Assembly (NCBI GenBank): GCA_943914745.1
Contig: CALUDF010000012.1
Coordinates: 1 to 21,164 of the forward strand
Source of the DNA: an uncultured Bacteriovorax sp.
Lineage (GTDB): Bacteria > Bdellovibrionota > Bacteriovoracia > Bacteriovoracales > Bacteriovoracaceae
Reading direction: 5' to 3'
Length of the DNA: 21,164 nucleotides
Shown: positions 14,440 through 21,164 of the stretch, one piece after another
How positions within the stretch are numbered: position 1 is the stretch's first letter
Layout of the letters: every line of letters starts with the position of its first letter
Position numbers and translations under genes: made by a program
Notes under the pieces: generated by a model
Database searches by the model: none
Told to the model about the DNA's origin: nothing
Seen by the model: the letters and a program-made list of their open reading frames with translations, nothing else

Positions 14440-15588
14440 ATGGTGAACTTAAAACTAGGGCTTTTGGCCTTATTATGTGCCAGTGCCTCTACAGCTTTCA
14501 GTGCTGATTTGTTTAAGGTTGCCCCCTATGCGCTCAAACACACCAATGGGCACCTTCTTTTAAATTTCCAATTAAATGAAGATAAGAAACTCATTATTGA
14601 AGACGGTCAAAAAATTAACCGAACTTTCGATTATAAAAAAGACACTCATTACCAAACAGAGCTCGGCAAAGAAGAGTGTGGGATGAGAAAAGACCTACGC
14701 ATCCGTGACGCCGGGACAAATGAAGTCATTTTTAGTAAAAATTTCGAAGGGCTTTCATGCACGTCTTCTACAAGGGCCCCTGATTATACATTTGGCTTCA
14801 TTAGCGACACTCAGCAGTTCAAAGACCGCCATGAGGCAATCGCTAAAGTCATCGCCTACCACCATTCAATCGACCCGCTACAGTTTCTCATCAATGGTGG
14901 GGATGTCGTTCAAAACGGCCAAAACGATGAGCAAGAGTGGATTGAGTATTTTATCGGCGGTAAAGCCTATCTGATGGATGTGCCACAGATTGCTGTTATC
15001 GGTAACCACGATTACCGTGGACACAAAAAAGAAAATGCTCTTCCGGCCTTTTTCCAAAAATACATGAGATGGGAAGGAAGTCCTACAAATGGAAATCTTT
15101 TCTTCGAGATGCCAGGATTCCAATTGGTCGTCTGGAATAGCAACATTAGTGATCTGACAAATAAAGAAGAAGATGAAATGTGGCCTTGGCTTGAGGAAAA
15201 GATGAAAGCCGCACAAAGAAGTAATACTCCTCTTATTTTTGTTACCCACTTCCCAGTGTTCTCATCGTCTATGAATAGATTTACAAGCCTGGCCGTCATT
15301 AAGTTAAGAAATAAGCTCGTTCCACTAGTCGAGAAATATGGCGTGAGGTTGGTGCTGAGTGGACACACTCACATGTATGAGCGCTCATTTAAAGATGGGG
15401 TCAATTATTTAGTCGCAGGCCCAGCTGGTGGACGCGCCAATAAGCCAACTTTCTCCAATCCTTACATGCAAAAATTTGACTCTGAATCGTTAACGTTTAC
15501 AAAAATTAAGTATTCGAATAAGACACTTAAAATGGAGACGTTCAATCAAGATAATATGCTCATTGATCAACTTTTTTTGAATCTGTGA
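14440..15588 (+). CDS. Exported calcineurin-like metallophosphoesterase
   Basis: The 382-residue protein has a cleavable signal peptide (MVNLKLGLLALLCASASTAF-S-A, about 1-22). The metal-binding motifs of the calcineurin/purple acid phosphatase-like family are all present in order: SDTQ (Asp123, Gln125 in place of the usual His), GGDVV (Asp155), GNHD (188-191), THF (His270) and GHTH (308-311). It should bind a dinuclear metal centre and hydrolyse phosphomonoesters or diesters in the periplasm or outside the cell; the substrate is not evident. Residues 25-110 form an N-terminal region of unknown fold with two Cys (80, 107). Likely first gene of a unit with the SET and membrane genes that follow at short distance. 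Confidence 0.88.
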   Translation: MVNLKLGLLALLCASASTAFSADLFKVAPYALKHTNGHLLLNFQLNEDKKLIIEDGQKINRTFDYKKDTHYQTELGKEECGMRKDLRIRDAGTNEVIFSKNFEGLSCTSSTRAPDYTFGFISDTQQFKDRHEAIAKVIAYHHSIDPLQFLINGGDVVQNGQNDEQEWIEYFIGGKAYLMDVPQIAVIGNHDYRGHKKENALPAFFQKYMRWEGSPTNGNLFFEMPGFQLVVWNSNISDLTNKEEDEMWPWLEEKMKAAQRSNTPLIFVTHFPVFSSSMNRFTSLAVIKLRNKLVPLVEKYGVRLVLSGHTHMYERSFKDGVNYLVAGPAGGRANKPTFSNPYMQKFDSESLTFTKIKYSNKTLKMETFNQDNMLIDQLFLNL

Positions 15589-15601
15589 TTGAGGAAGCCT
15601 T

Positions 15602-16006
15602 ATGATGCCTCATGATAATGTTTATACCCGGATAGGCATTTGTAAAACTCATGGCATCGGTGTTTTGTGCATAAAAAAAATCCCTAAAGGTGAAGTGATC
15701 TTTGAGGGGGGAAATGCACCAGTGGCCTGGGTTAAGTTTGCAGACATCGAGCACATTGAGTACAACTTAAAAAAACTCTACACAGACTTTGGCATTCGCA
15801 GAGGAGACTACATCGGCATTCCCTCAAGCTTTAACAACATGACCATTGGCTGGTATCTCAATCACAATGCAGAATCTCCTAATGTTGATTACAATAAAGA
15901 GAATTACCATTTTTATGCTAAAAGAGACATTGAGGTAGGGGAGGAGCTCACGGCCGATTACAATTTATATTGTGACAATGTTCTTTATAACCACTTTGCC
16001 ATTTAG
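15602..16006 (+). CDS. Compact SET-domain protein, putative lysine methyltransferase
   Basis: This 134-residue protein is little more than a SET core. Visible elements are the N-terminal GIGV turn (18-21), RDI-type strands, the pseudoknot motif WYLNHNAESPNV (84-95, matching the family's F/Y-x-N-H-S-C-x-P-N with Asn for Ser), and RDIEVGEELTADY (108-120, matching the E-E-L-x-x-D-Y signature that holds the catalytic Tyr). No pre-SET and only a short tail after the pseudoknot are present. SET proteins methylate protein lysines using SAM; a bacterial target is unknown here. GAGGA precedes the ATG by six bases; a second ATG directly follows (15605). It is 13 bases after the phosphoesterase and abuts the next gene, so the target may be in the same unit. 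Confidence 0.85.
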   Translation: MMPHDNVYTRIGICKTHGIGVLCIKKIPKGEVIFEGGNAPVAWVKFADIEHIEYNLKKLYTDFGIRRGDYIGIPSSFNNMTIGWYLNHNAESPNVDYNKENYHFYAKRDIEVGEELTADYNLYCDNVLYNHFAI

Positions 16007-17080
16007 ATGATGAAGGCCTTAAGCTCCAGATTCACTTTTCGCTACATGTATTCGCCGATGCATGACCTTTTTCTCATACTGCTTCCACCAATCATTCTCT
16101 CTATCGTTATTTTTTTCCTCCGAGACTCTATCGAGGTCTCATCACAGGAAGCATTTTTGATATGGCTTTTAATCAGGGCCCCGCTGGATTCTGGCCATGT
16201 GTTTGCGACGGTATTTAAAACTTATTTTGATTCTCATGAATTCAAAAAGCTTAGAAAACTTCTGATTTTTCTTCCTGTCGGTGTCTTTATTTTTTGCTTT
16301 TTTTTCTCTTATTTAAACCTCCCCCTTTTTGGACAGTTTGTGGCCTACATGGCGGTCTTTCATTTTATACGCCAGCAGTATGGCCTGGTTTGTCTGTATG
16401 AAAATCAGGAACTGCGCACAGGAAGAGGATTTTCCATTGATTACCTGCTCATTCACATGAGCTGCCTTTACCCAATGATTTATTGGCATGCCCACTACCC
16501 AAAGCACATCCAATGGTTTTCTCCCACGAATTTCTTCAAAATCTCCCCTGCCTATGAAGAGTTGGCCAGGTACTTCTACATCGCTTTAATTGTTCTCTAC
16601 CTTGGAAAAGAAATCCTCTTTTTTTTCCAGGGAAAGAAAATCTCACTCAGCAAGCAGCTCATCCACTTAGGAACGGCCCTGTGCTGGAATCTGGCCATTG
16701 TGTATTTTGACAGCATTCTGGTTTTTATCTTATTGGTCGAGGTCTCCCATGCCATGGCCTATCTGTCACTCATCGGCTTTCACAGTAAAAAGGCGATAAA
16801 AAATGACTATGACAAAAGTATTTTCAAGAAGGTTAAATACCGCCATTTTTTCTCAGGTCATGCTCTCTTGTTTCTTTTATTGATTTTCGTTTTGGGAGTG
16901 GGGCTTGATACTTTGGGGTTCGTTTTCTTTTCCCATCCTTTTGTGGAACTTCGAGACATTGTGCCAGAGTTCTTTATCACCGGGGATTGGAAAGTGGCCA
17001 TGCTCTTGGCACTTTTTACGGTCGTTCAGTTCACCCACTACATCTTAGATGGATTCATTTGGAAGAGAAAATACAGCTAG
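16007..17080 (+). CDS. Polytopic inner-membrane protein with conserved-looking histidines, function unknown
   Basis: The 357-residue product is very hydrophobic, with about eight to ten likely membrane segments (for example 20-38, 86-104, 108-126, 188-207, 234-256, 285-309, 328-346). Histidines lie at or near membrane segments in short motifs: DSGHVFATVFKTYFD (His64), VFHFIRQQYG (His119), EVSHAMAYL (His248) and QFTHYILDGFIWKRK (His344, Asp348). Their pattern resembles membrane metal-binding enzymes such as desaturases or hydroxylases, but no family can be named with confidence. The start ATG (16007) directly follows the SET gene's TAG, and ATGATG offers a second start at 16010, so translation is coupled. 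Its stop overlaps that of the convergent ligase gene by 4 nt (CTAG, 17077-17080). Confidence 0.8.
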   Translation: MMKALSSRFTFRYMYSPMHDLFLILLPPIILSIVIFFLRDSIEVSSQEAFLIWLLIRAPLDSGHVFATVFKTYFDSHEFKKLRKLLIFLPVGVFIFCFFFSYLNLPLFGQFVAYMAVFHFIRQQYGLVCLYENQELRTGRGFSIDYLLIHMSCLYPMIYWHAHYPKHIQWFSPTNFFKISPAYEELARYFYIALIVLYLGKEILFFFQGKKISLSKQLIHLGTALCWNLAIVYFDSILVFILLVEVSHAMAYLSLIGFHSKKAIKNDYDKSIFKKVKYRHFFSGHALLFLLLIFVLGVGLDTLGFVFFSHPFVELRDIVPEFFITGDWKVAMLLALFTVVQFTHYILDGFIWKRKYS

Positions 17081-18162
17081 AAAGTGATCTTTAAGTATTT
17101 TTGTTCTTCGGCAAATCGGTTAAAGGCCAAATTAAAAAGTGAGATAAAAAGTTCTGGCTGATTCTTTACATCCAACGCGGGAATCGTGTTGATCTCGTTA
17201 ACGTAGACATTTTTTTTCGCATCAATAAAAAGATCGACTCTGGCGAATAAGTCACACTCGCAGGCCTGATAGGCCCTGGATGCGATCTCCTTGAGCTCTT
17301 GGGTGTATTCAGGGGCAAAGTCTGGCTGGTGAGGAGGTGCGAGTCTTCCAGGGGAGAAATACTTATCTTTGTAAGAGATGTATTTTCCTTTTTGCATCTT
17401 CTCAAAAGGCTGCTGAACTCTGAGCATTTGGCTGCCAAAAACGTAAAACTCGAATTCATCGTGGTAAATGTATTTTTCGATGATTATTTTATCAGTGAGA
17501 TTAAAAATCCTCTCGGTCGCCGAAATGAATTCTTGTCGGTTGGTGACATATTCAATTCCCACGGATGAGCCAAAATTGGCAGGCTTCAAGATGAGAACTT
17601 CACCCAGCTCACGCGCGATCTCTTCGTAATTCATCTGAAAATATTCATGATTTTTGAAAGCTTTATAAGGAACAATGGGTAAGCCTTTTGCCTGTAGGAT
17701 TAGTTTTTGGATCTCTTTGTCTTTGCAAAGAGCAGAACCCAAATGGCCTATGCTTACGAAAGGTTTATTAAAAATTTTAAGAAAACCTTGAATGGCCCCG
17801 CATTCTCCTAGCGGCCCTTGCATGAGAGGGTAGACCAGGTCAGAGGCTTCAACGGCGGGAGCTAAGACAGTGGCGATAGAGCCTGATTGAATGAGGCTTT
17901 TTTTGTAAAGATTGGGCTCATGCTCAAGTTTCGTGAAGACATCTTCCGTAGTCGTTTCCGCCAAAAAGCGTAGAGGGTCGCATTCAATGACATTAAAGTT
18001 TTGTTCTATGACAAAAAGAGAAACCTTGTAATCTTCGAGTTGCAGAATGGACTCTACGGCAAATTTGGTTATGACCAAAGAGACTAGAAACTCAGAGTGG
18101 CTTCCACCTGCAATCACGCACAGCTTGGTTTTATCAGTTTCAGCTATCAAGGTTAAGCCCAT
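17077..18162 (-). CDS. Atypical D-Ala-D-Ala ligase-like ATP-grasp enzyme
   Basis: The 361-residue protein aligns over its length with D-alanine-D-alanine ligases: the Gly-rich N-terminal GGSHSEFLVSL (19-29, Glu24), QGPLGECGAIQGFL (115-128), GSALCKDKEIQK (142-153), the ATP-binding LKPANFGSSVGIEYV (192-206, Lys193), ARVDLFIDAKKNVYVNEINT (Asp310, Glu323 and Asn325 as metal ligands). Differences from true Ddl: His of HGxxGEDG is Gln115, and the substrate-carboxylate segment after NEINT reads IPALDVKNQPEL instead of LPGFTxxSMYP. It may therefore ligate a different pair of amino acids or peptides. The ATG overlaps the Hint gene's end by 23 nt and lacks a clear ribosome binding site, implying coupling. 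Whether it is the cell's only Ddl cannot be told here. Confidence 0.8.
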   Translation of the reverse strand: MGLTLIAETDKTKLCVIAGGSHSEFLVSLVITKFAVESILQLEDYKVSLFVIEQNFNVIECDPLRFLAETTTEDVFTKLEHEPNLYKKSLIQSGSIATVLAPAVEASDLVYPLMQGPLGECGAIQGFLKIFNKPFVSIGHLGSALCKDKEIQKLILQAKGLPIVPYKAFKNHEYFQMNYEEIARELGEVLILKPANFGSSVGIEYVTNRQEFISATERIFNLTDKIIIEKYIYHDEFEFYVFGSQMLRVQQPFEKMQKGKYISYKDKYFSPGRLAPPHQPDFAPEYTQELKEIASRAYQACECDLFARVDLFIDAKKNVYVNEINTIPALDVKNQPELFISLFNLAFNRFAEEQKYLKITF

Positions 18163-18985
18163 CTACGATGATGCCATTGCCGAGAACAAAACTTCCTTTG
18201 CATGTATAGAGGTTATAGATTGGATCGTGAGAATTTGTGTCGCTGACAATGTTGATGAAGTCGATTTTAATGTTTTCATTGAGAATTGTCTTGAGTGTGG
18301 TTCCTGGCCTTAGCGCCTTAGAGATTTTTTTGGTCACGCTAAATTGCTCGTGCTTATCGGCCAATCGATTGGAGAGGGAGTTGACGTAGTAAGAGTTCTG
18401 ATTTGTGCTAATTTCATAGAAGTGTTCGGTCTTGATAGAACTCCACCCATCGGTGCTCCAAAGCAAATGCCCGGCCGTTGTCTGTAAAAGGCCTGAGACA
18501 TTATAGAGGGCCTGGTCTCCAAGATCATGTCTTTTTGTCTTCTCAACAGTCGTTGGTGATCCATCATGGGAGATGAGGACGTCTCCTTCTTTGATTTCTT
18601 CAATCGCTGAAAGCGAGCCATCGTGTTTTCTAATCAGGGTGCCGGGAGGAAAACAAGCGACGGGAACGGTGCCAGCATCATAGAGGTAGGAGACAGCAAG
18701 TCTAATTTGATTGGCGGAAACAGACTCTAGAGTTACATCTGAGACGTAGTATCCGTTGGTAGTCGTCCCCGGGGTTCCTGTTACGACACGATTTCCAACG
18801 ATGCTGATACTGCCACCAACTGGTTGCCATGTCTGAGCTTTAGCCGTCTTGAAAGAGGAAACAAACATCGCGGTGAAAAAACCAAAGATGCCAGAGCTTA
18901 CGGAGTTGAAAATTTTTCTTCTCGACATGCGCTCATTGAATTGCTCTTTATCTAATACATCTGATTGTTCTTTTTCTTTATTCAT
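18140..18985 (-). CDS. Tat-exported protein with C-terminal Hint (intein/Hedgehog-type autoprocessing) domain
   Basis: The 281-residue protein has a late twin-arginine signal (SRRKIF at 21-26, hydrophobic 27-44, AKA at 48-50 before the cut). A small domain of about 60 residues follows (51-110, G/T/V-rich). From Cys111 onward it is a Hint domain: block A CFPPGTLI (111-118), strand AIEEIKEGDVLI (127-138), block B LLQTTAGHLLWS with the TxxH His173, and the last strands IYNLYTCKGSFVLGNGIIVD (257-276). The intein C-terminal His-Asn is missing (VDGL instead), and only six residues follow, so splicing is excluded. N-S acyl shift at Cys111 and cleavage or transfer of the small domain, as in Hedgehog-type or bacterial intein-like proteins, remains possible. 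Its gene begins 12 bases after the prepilin-like gene and overlaps the ligase gene by 23 nt. Confidence 0.82.
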   Translation of the reverse strand: MNKEKEQSDVLDKEQFNERMSRRKIFNSVSSGIFGFFTAMFVSSFKTAKAQTWQPVGGSISIVGNRVVTGTPGTTTNGYYVSDVTLESVSANQIRLAVSYLYDAGTVPVACFPPGTLIRKHDGSLSAIEEIKEGDVLISHDGSPTTVEKTKRHDLGDQALYNVSGLLQTTAGHLLWSTDGWSSIKTEHFYEISTNQNSYYVNSLSNRLADKHEQFSVTKKISKALRPGTTLKTILNENIKIDFINIVSDTNSHDPIYNLYTCKGSFVLGNGIIVDGLNLDS

Positions 18986-18997
18986 ACTTTGTCCATT

Positions 18998-19843
18998 TTA
19001 GTGACAGATTAATAAAACGCCAGAAGAGCTCTTGGCCAGTGATTCAGCTCCCGGGTTGCAGGCGCTTCCCTGTGCTTTCGTCTTTAATAGGGGGTCAATG
19101 TTTGCCCAGACGAGATCACTTCCGCAGTGGAGGATTTTCTTCGTTATGCTGTCAACGCCCATTGATCCAACCTGCGCACTCGTACAACTTGATCCCGCAG
19201 TTTGATTTCCGGCCTTAATGGGGCCTGAGACATCCATCATTACCTGAGGTGTATTGGTTCCAATTCCGACATTGCCACCATTATAGTAGATGGCGCTTCC
19301 ACTGCCTCTCGTCCAGATGTCCGTTGAGGATGTGGAAAGAGAGCGACAATATGTGATGTTATTTGAGGAATCGACTTCAACAAATAAGTTAACTTTCTTT
19401 GTGACGGTTGCAGGGCCAGAGGTCCCTCTTAGGATATCTTTATTCTGATAATTAATTAAAAGCGTTGAATTTTTTCCTGTGACCTCAGCTGCCGTTGCTG
19501 AAAGGGAGTAACTGGTAATCTGTAAATTAGAATTTCCGTAACCACCACTTGGAGCAGAGCCACTGGCCACCGAGTGAAACTTGTTTGAATTAATCGCATT
19601 GATCCCGCTTGTGGTCGACAAGGCATTTCTTCCGTTGAGTGTCGCTAAGCATTTTGCTGGATCAGATAAGATGGCGTTGATTTCATTAGTTGTGAGAATG
19701 ATGTCGGAGTCGAACTTGCTTTTGACTGCAGAAGCATTCTGGCTTTTGCTGATTTGCATTCCAACGACAGCAATACCAAGAAGACCTGCAGAGACGATTA
19801 ATAGCTCAACGAGTGAAAAACCATTTTTTTCAGTTGTAGGCAT
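18998..19843 (-). CDS. Type IV prepilin-like protein with fibre-type VGIGT motif
   Basis: The 281-residue protein starts with a short leader of eight residues and the prepilin peptidase site NG|FSLVELL (mature Glu5 = residue 13), followed by the hydrophobic helix (to about 29). Residues 35-170 include a Cys-containing segment (DPAKCLATLN) and beta-rich repeats. At 191-207, NVGIGTNTPQVMMDVSG matches the turn motif common in tail-fibre-type and surface proteins of phages and bacteria. The C-terminal part has four Cys (220, 240, 262, 280) that may form disulfides. It is likely a minor pilin or pseudopilin with an adhesive or fibre-like end. First gene of the prepilin-Hint-ligase cluster, with a candidate promoter at 19878-19905. 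Confidence 0.85.
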   Translation of the reverse strand: MPTTEKNGFSLVELLIVSAGLLGIAVVGMQISKSQNASAVKSKFDSDIILTTNEINAILSDPAKCLATLNGRNALSTTSGINAINSNKFHSVASGSAPSGGYGNSNLQITSYSLSATAAEVTGKNSTLLINYQNKDILRGTSGPATVTKKVNLFVEVDSSNNITYCRSLSTSSTDIWTRGSGSAIYYNGGNVGIGTNTPQVMMDVSGPIKAGNQTAGSSCTSAQVGSMGVDSITKKILHCGSDLVWANIDPLLKTKAQGSACNPGAESLAKSSSGVLLICH

Positions 19844-19877
19844 GATATTTATCCAAAATAAGATTATCTAAATAAAG

Positions 19878-19905
19878 ATTATAATTGGATGATTAATTAA
19901 GCAAA
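19878..19905 (-). promoter_or_regulatory. Candidate sigma-70-type promoter for the prepilin-Hint-ligase cluster
   Basis: On the minus strand, a perfect -10 box TATAAT (19883-19878) lies 16 bases after a weak -35 TTTGCT (19905-19900). The ATG of the prepilin gene follows at 19843, about 30 bases after a plausible start point near 19871. The region is very A/T-rich, so chance matches are likely. Confidence 0.4.
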
Positions 19906-19919
19906 GTTTTTTGATATTT

Positions 19920-20156
19920 CTATTGATCGCCATCGTTGCCAATGGCCTCGACTGGGCAAGCTTCCATCGCACTTAGGCATTCTTCGAGTTCGGTCTGTGA
20001 CTTTGGTTGCTGTTTAACATAAGCGTGGCCGTCATCATCGTTCATGATAAAAAAACCTGGGGCTTCCATGACACATGCATCGCAGGCGATGCATTGGTCA
20101 TCAACGTAGAACTTCCCAGGTATATTTTGATCCCATTTGGATTTTTTGTCGGCCAT
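19920..20156 (-). CDS. Small single-cluster [4Fe-4S] ferredoxin
   Basis: The 78-residue protein holds one cluster-binding set: C22-x2-C25-x2-C28 (CIACDACVMEAPGFF) and C67-P (ACPVEAI). This is the pattern of short 4Fe-4S ferredoxins of the Desulfovibrio/Thermotoga type. A fifth Cys (60) may form a disulfide or be free. It is acidic and probably soluble; the redox partner is not shown. It starts 20 bases after the parvulin gene on the same strand without a clear ribosome binding site, so it may be read from the same mRNA, though no functional link between the two is apparent. Length and motifs are complete. Confidence 0.92.
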   Translation of the reverse strand: MADKKSKWDQNIPGKFYVDDQCIACDACVMEAPGFFIMNDDDGHAYVKQQPKSQTELEECLSAMEACPVEAIGNDGDQ

Positions 20157-20176
20157 CGCTTCGTTAACTCTCTCAA

Positions 20177-21164
20177 TTACATCTGTAAAACATTATGGTT
20201 AATTTTAACCTTAGTGTTTGCTTCAAGCTCTTTTAGGATACTATCCATCATTTTGCGAGCAAGGGCATTCTTAAGACCACTTTCATCGCTTGCAGCTTTC
20301 GCTTCGGCATTTAAGTCTGCCACTTTTGCAGCAGGCGTGCTTCTTACCATAGTCATTGTTGCGCCGTCATCAAAAGAATTGAACTTAGGCTTAGACAAGT
20401 CTCCGGTAAAGAGGTCTTTCATGTTGTCTGCCGATAGGTAAGAGCCAGTTGAGAGTCCATCAATGCGGTTTGCTGTCCCTTTGTTATATTGAAGCTTGTA
20501 TTTGGTCGCAATGGACTTAACTTCGGCCTCATTTCCAGCTTCCAGGGCGCGTCTCATATTATTAGCGACATCAACAGTTAATTTCTTCAGGTCCTCAATT
20601 TTGTCTTTTTGGATGATTTCACGTGCAAATCGGTCGCTGTAGTCAGCTAGTTTGGCCGTAACGGCTTCAGTTTTCTTTTCAACGTAAATGAGGTGGTAAC
20701 CAAATTGCGTCTTGACTGGAGCTGAAACAGTTCCTGGTTTCTGTGAGAAAGCGGCTTGGTCGAATTCTGGCACCATCTTTCCTTTTTGGAAGCTTCCAAG
20801 GTCTCCACCTTTTCCTTTTCCAGATGGGTCTTCGGTGTATTGATTAGCTTTTGCTGAGAAGTTTCCAGGCGTCACTTCTTTAGCGATTTTTTCAATCTGA
20901 GCTTTTACCGCTGCTTCATCTTTTCCTTCTGTTAAAAGAAGAATGTGGCGGCCAGTGACTTCCTCAGGTTTATTTAAGCTCTCTTTTCTTTCGTTGAACA
21001 TTGATTCAACTCTTTTCTGGTTAGTTTCAACGGCCAGGAATTTTTTTAATTCATCAGCAGATACATCAATGAATTGGGCCAGTGAGTTTTTTGAAATCTG
21101 GACAACTTCAACGTTGAGTTGGTCTTCGCGGAATTTAGCTAAGTCGGCCATGTAGCCTTTTGAA
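20177..21164 (-). CDS. PpiD/SurA-like parvulin peptidyl-prolyl isomerase (N terminus outside window)
   Basis: The open frame reaches the right edge of the window without a stop (codons before the Met at 21151 read S-K-G-Y), so that Met is probably internal and the gene is truncated at its 5' end. The visible 324+ residues show a helical chaperone-like N-terminal portion (VEVVQISKNS, then SADELKKFLAVETNQKRVES). A parvulin domain follows at about 67-159 (GRHILLLTEG, DPSGKGKGGDLGSFQKGKMV, FGYHLIYVEKK), then a long helical tail. This arrangement fits PpiD-type periplasmic folding factors that help outer-membrane or secreted proteins. Whether it has the N-terminal membrane anchor of PpiD cannot be seen. 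The ferredoxin gene follows 20 bases downstream. Confidence 0.88.
   Translation of the reverse strand, partial: SKGYMADLAKFREDQLNVEVVQISKNSLAQFIDVSADELKKFLAVETNQKRVESMFNERKESLNKPEEVTGRHILLLTEGKDEAAVKAQIEKIAKEVTPGNFSAKANQYTEDPSGKGKGGDLGSFQKGKMVPEFDQAAFSQKPGTVSAPVKTQFGYHLIYVEKKTEAVTAKLADYSDRFAREIIQKDKIEDLKKLTVDVANNMRRALEAGNEAEVKSIATKYKLQYNKGTANRIDGLSTGSYLSADNMKDLFTGDLSKPKFNSFDDGATMTMVRSTPAAKVADLNAEAKAASDESGLKNALARKMMDSILKELEANTKVKINHNVLQM

Noticed and set aside
18140..18985. Hint gene as a splicing intein in a host gene
   Set aside because: The C-terminal His-Asn and any C-extein are missing, and the protein has its own Tat signal, so it is a free-standing Hint protein.

Overview
The window reads as part of a Gram-negative chromosome of moderate to low GC, most likely from the Bdellovibrionota (a Bacteriovorax- or Peredibacter-like predator or relative). 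This placement is inference. It rests on the flagellar gene order, including a small hook-operon protein between flgD and flgE known from Firmicutes, Geobacter and Bdellovibrio. It also rests on a type IV prepilin-like protein carrying a fibre-type 'VGIGT.TP' motif, and on many exported and lipoprotein-like products.

Bases 1-12832 are one co-directional flagellar operon. After the tail of a TPR-like gene come a small regulator related to sigma-54 activators, then flgB, flgC, fliE (proximal rod), fliF, fliG (MS ring and switch), fliH, fliI, fliJ (export ATPase complex), a MotE-like protein, fliK (hook-length control), flgD (hook cap), a small conserved hook-operon gene and flgE (hook). It closes with a strong intrinsic terminator. 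The set makes basal body, export gate ATPase and hook in roughly assembly order. Gene gaps are mostly short, and fliJ and the motE-like gene overlap by 4 nt. The regulator has the fold and Fis-type HTH of NtrC-class activators but has lost GAFTGA, the Walker B acidic pair, the arginine fingers and the sensor II arginine, so it is probably a repurposed DNA-binding protein.

Several leaders carry hairpins that present AGGATG, AAGGAT or AGGAG in the loop: before the regulator, fliF, fliK and the phosphoesterase, with a weaker one at fliG. This is the hallmark of CsrA/RsmA sites and suggests a post-transcriptional layer. The flgE leader could also form a helix that hides its ribosome binding site.

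Bases 12842-17080 hold four plus-strand genes: a YiiX-like papain-fold lipoprotein, an exported calcineurin-like phosphoesterase, a compact SET-domain protein and a histidine-rich polytopic membrane protein that starts directly after the SET stop codon. That last gene meets the minus-strand cluster tail to tail, with a 4-nt overlap of stop codons.

Bases 17077-19905 (minus strand) form a likely three-gene operon: a prepilin-like protein, a Tat-exported Hint (intein/Hedgehog-type autoprocessing) protein and an atypical D-Ala-D-Ala ligase-like ATP-grasp enzyme, with a candidate promoter before the prepilin. The final stretch (minus strand) has a single-cluster ferredoxin downstream of a PpiD/SurA-like parvulin gene that runs off the right edge. 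No tRNA, rRNA, CRISPR, transposon or integrase was seen, and no gap exceeds 300 bases.
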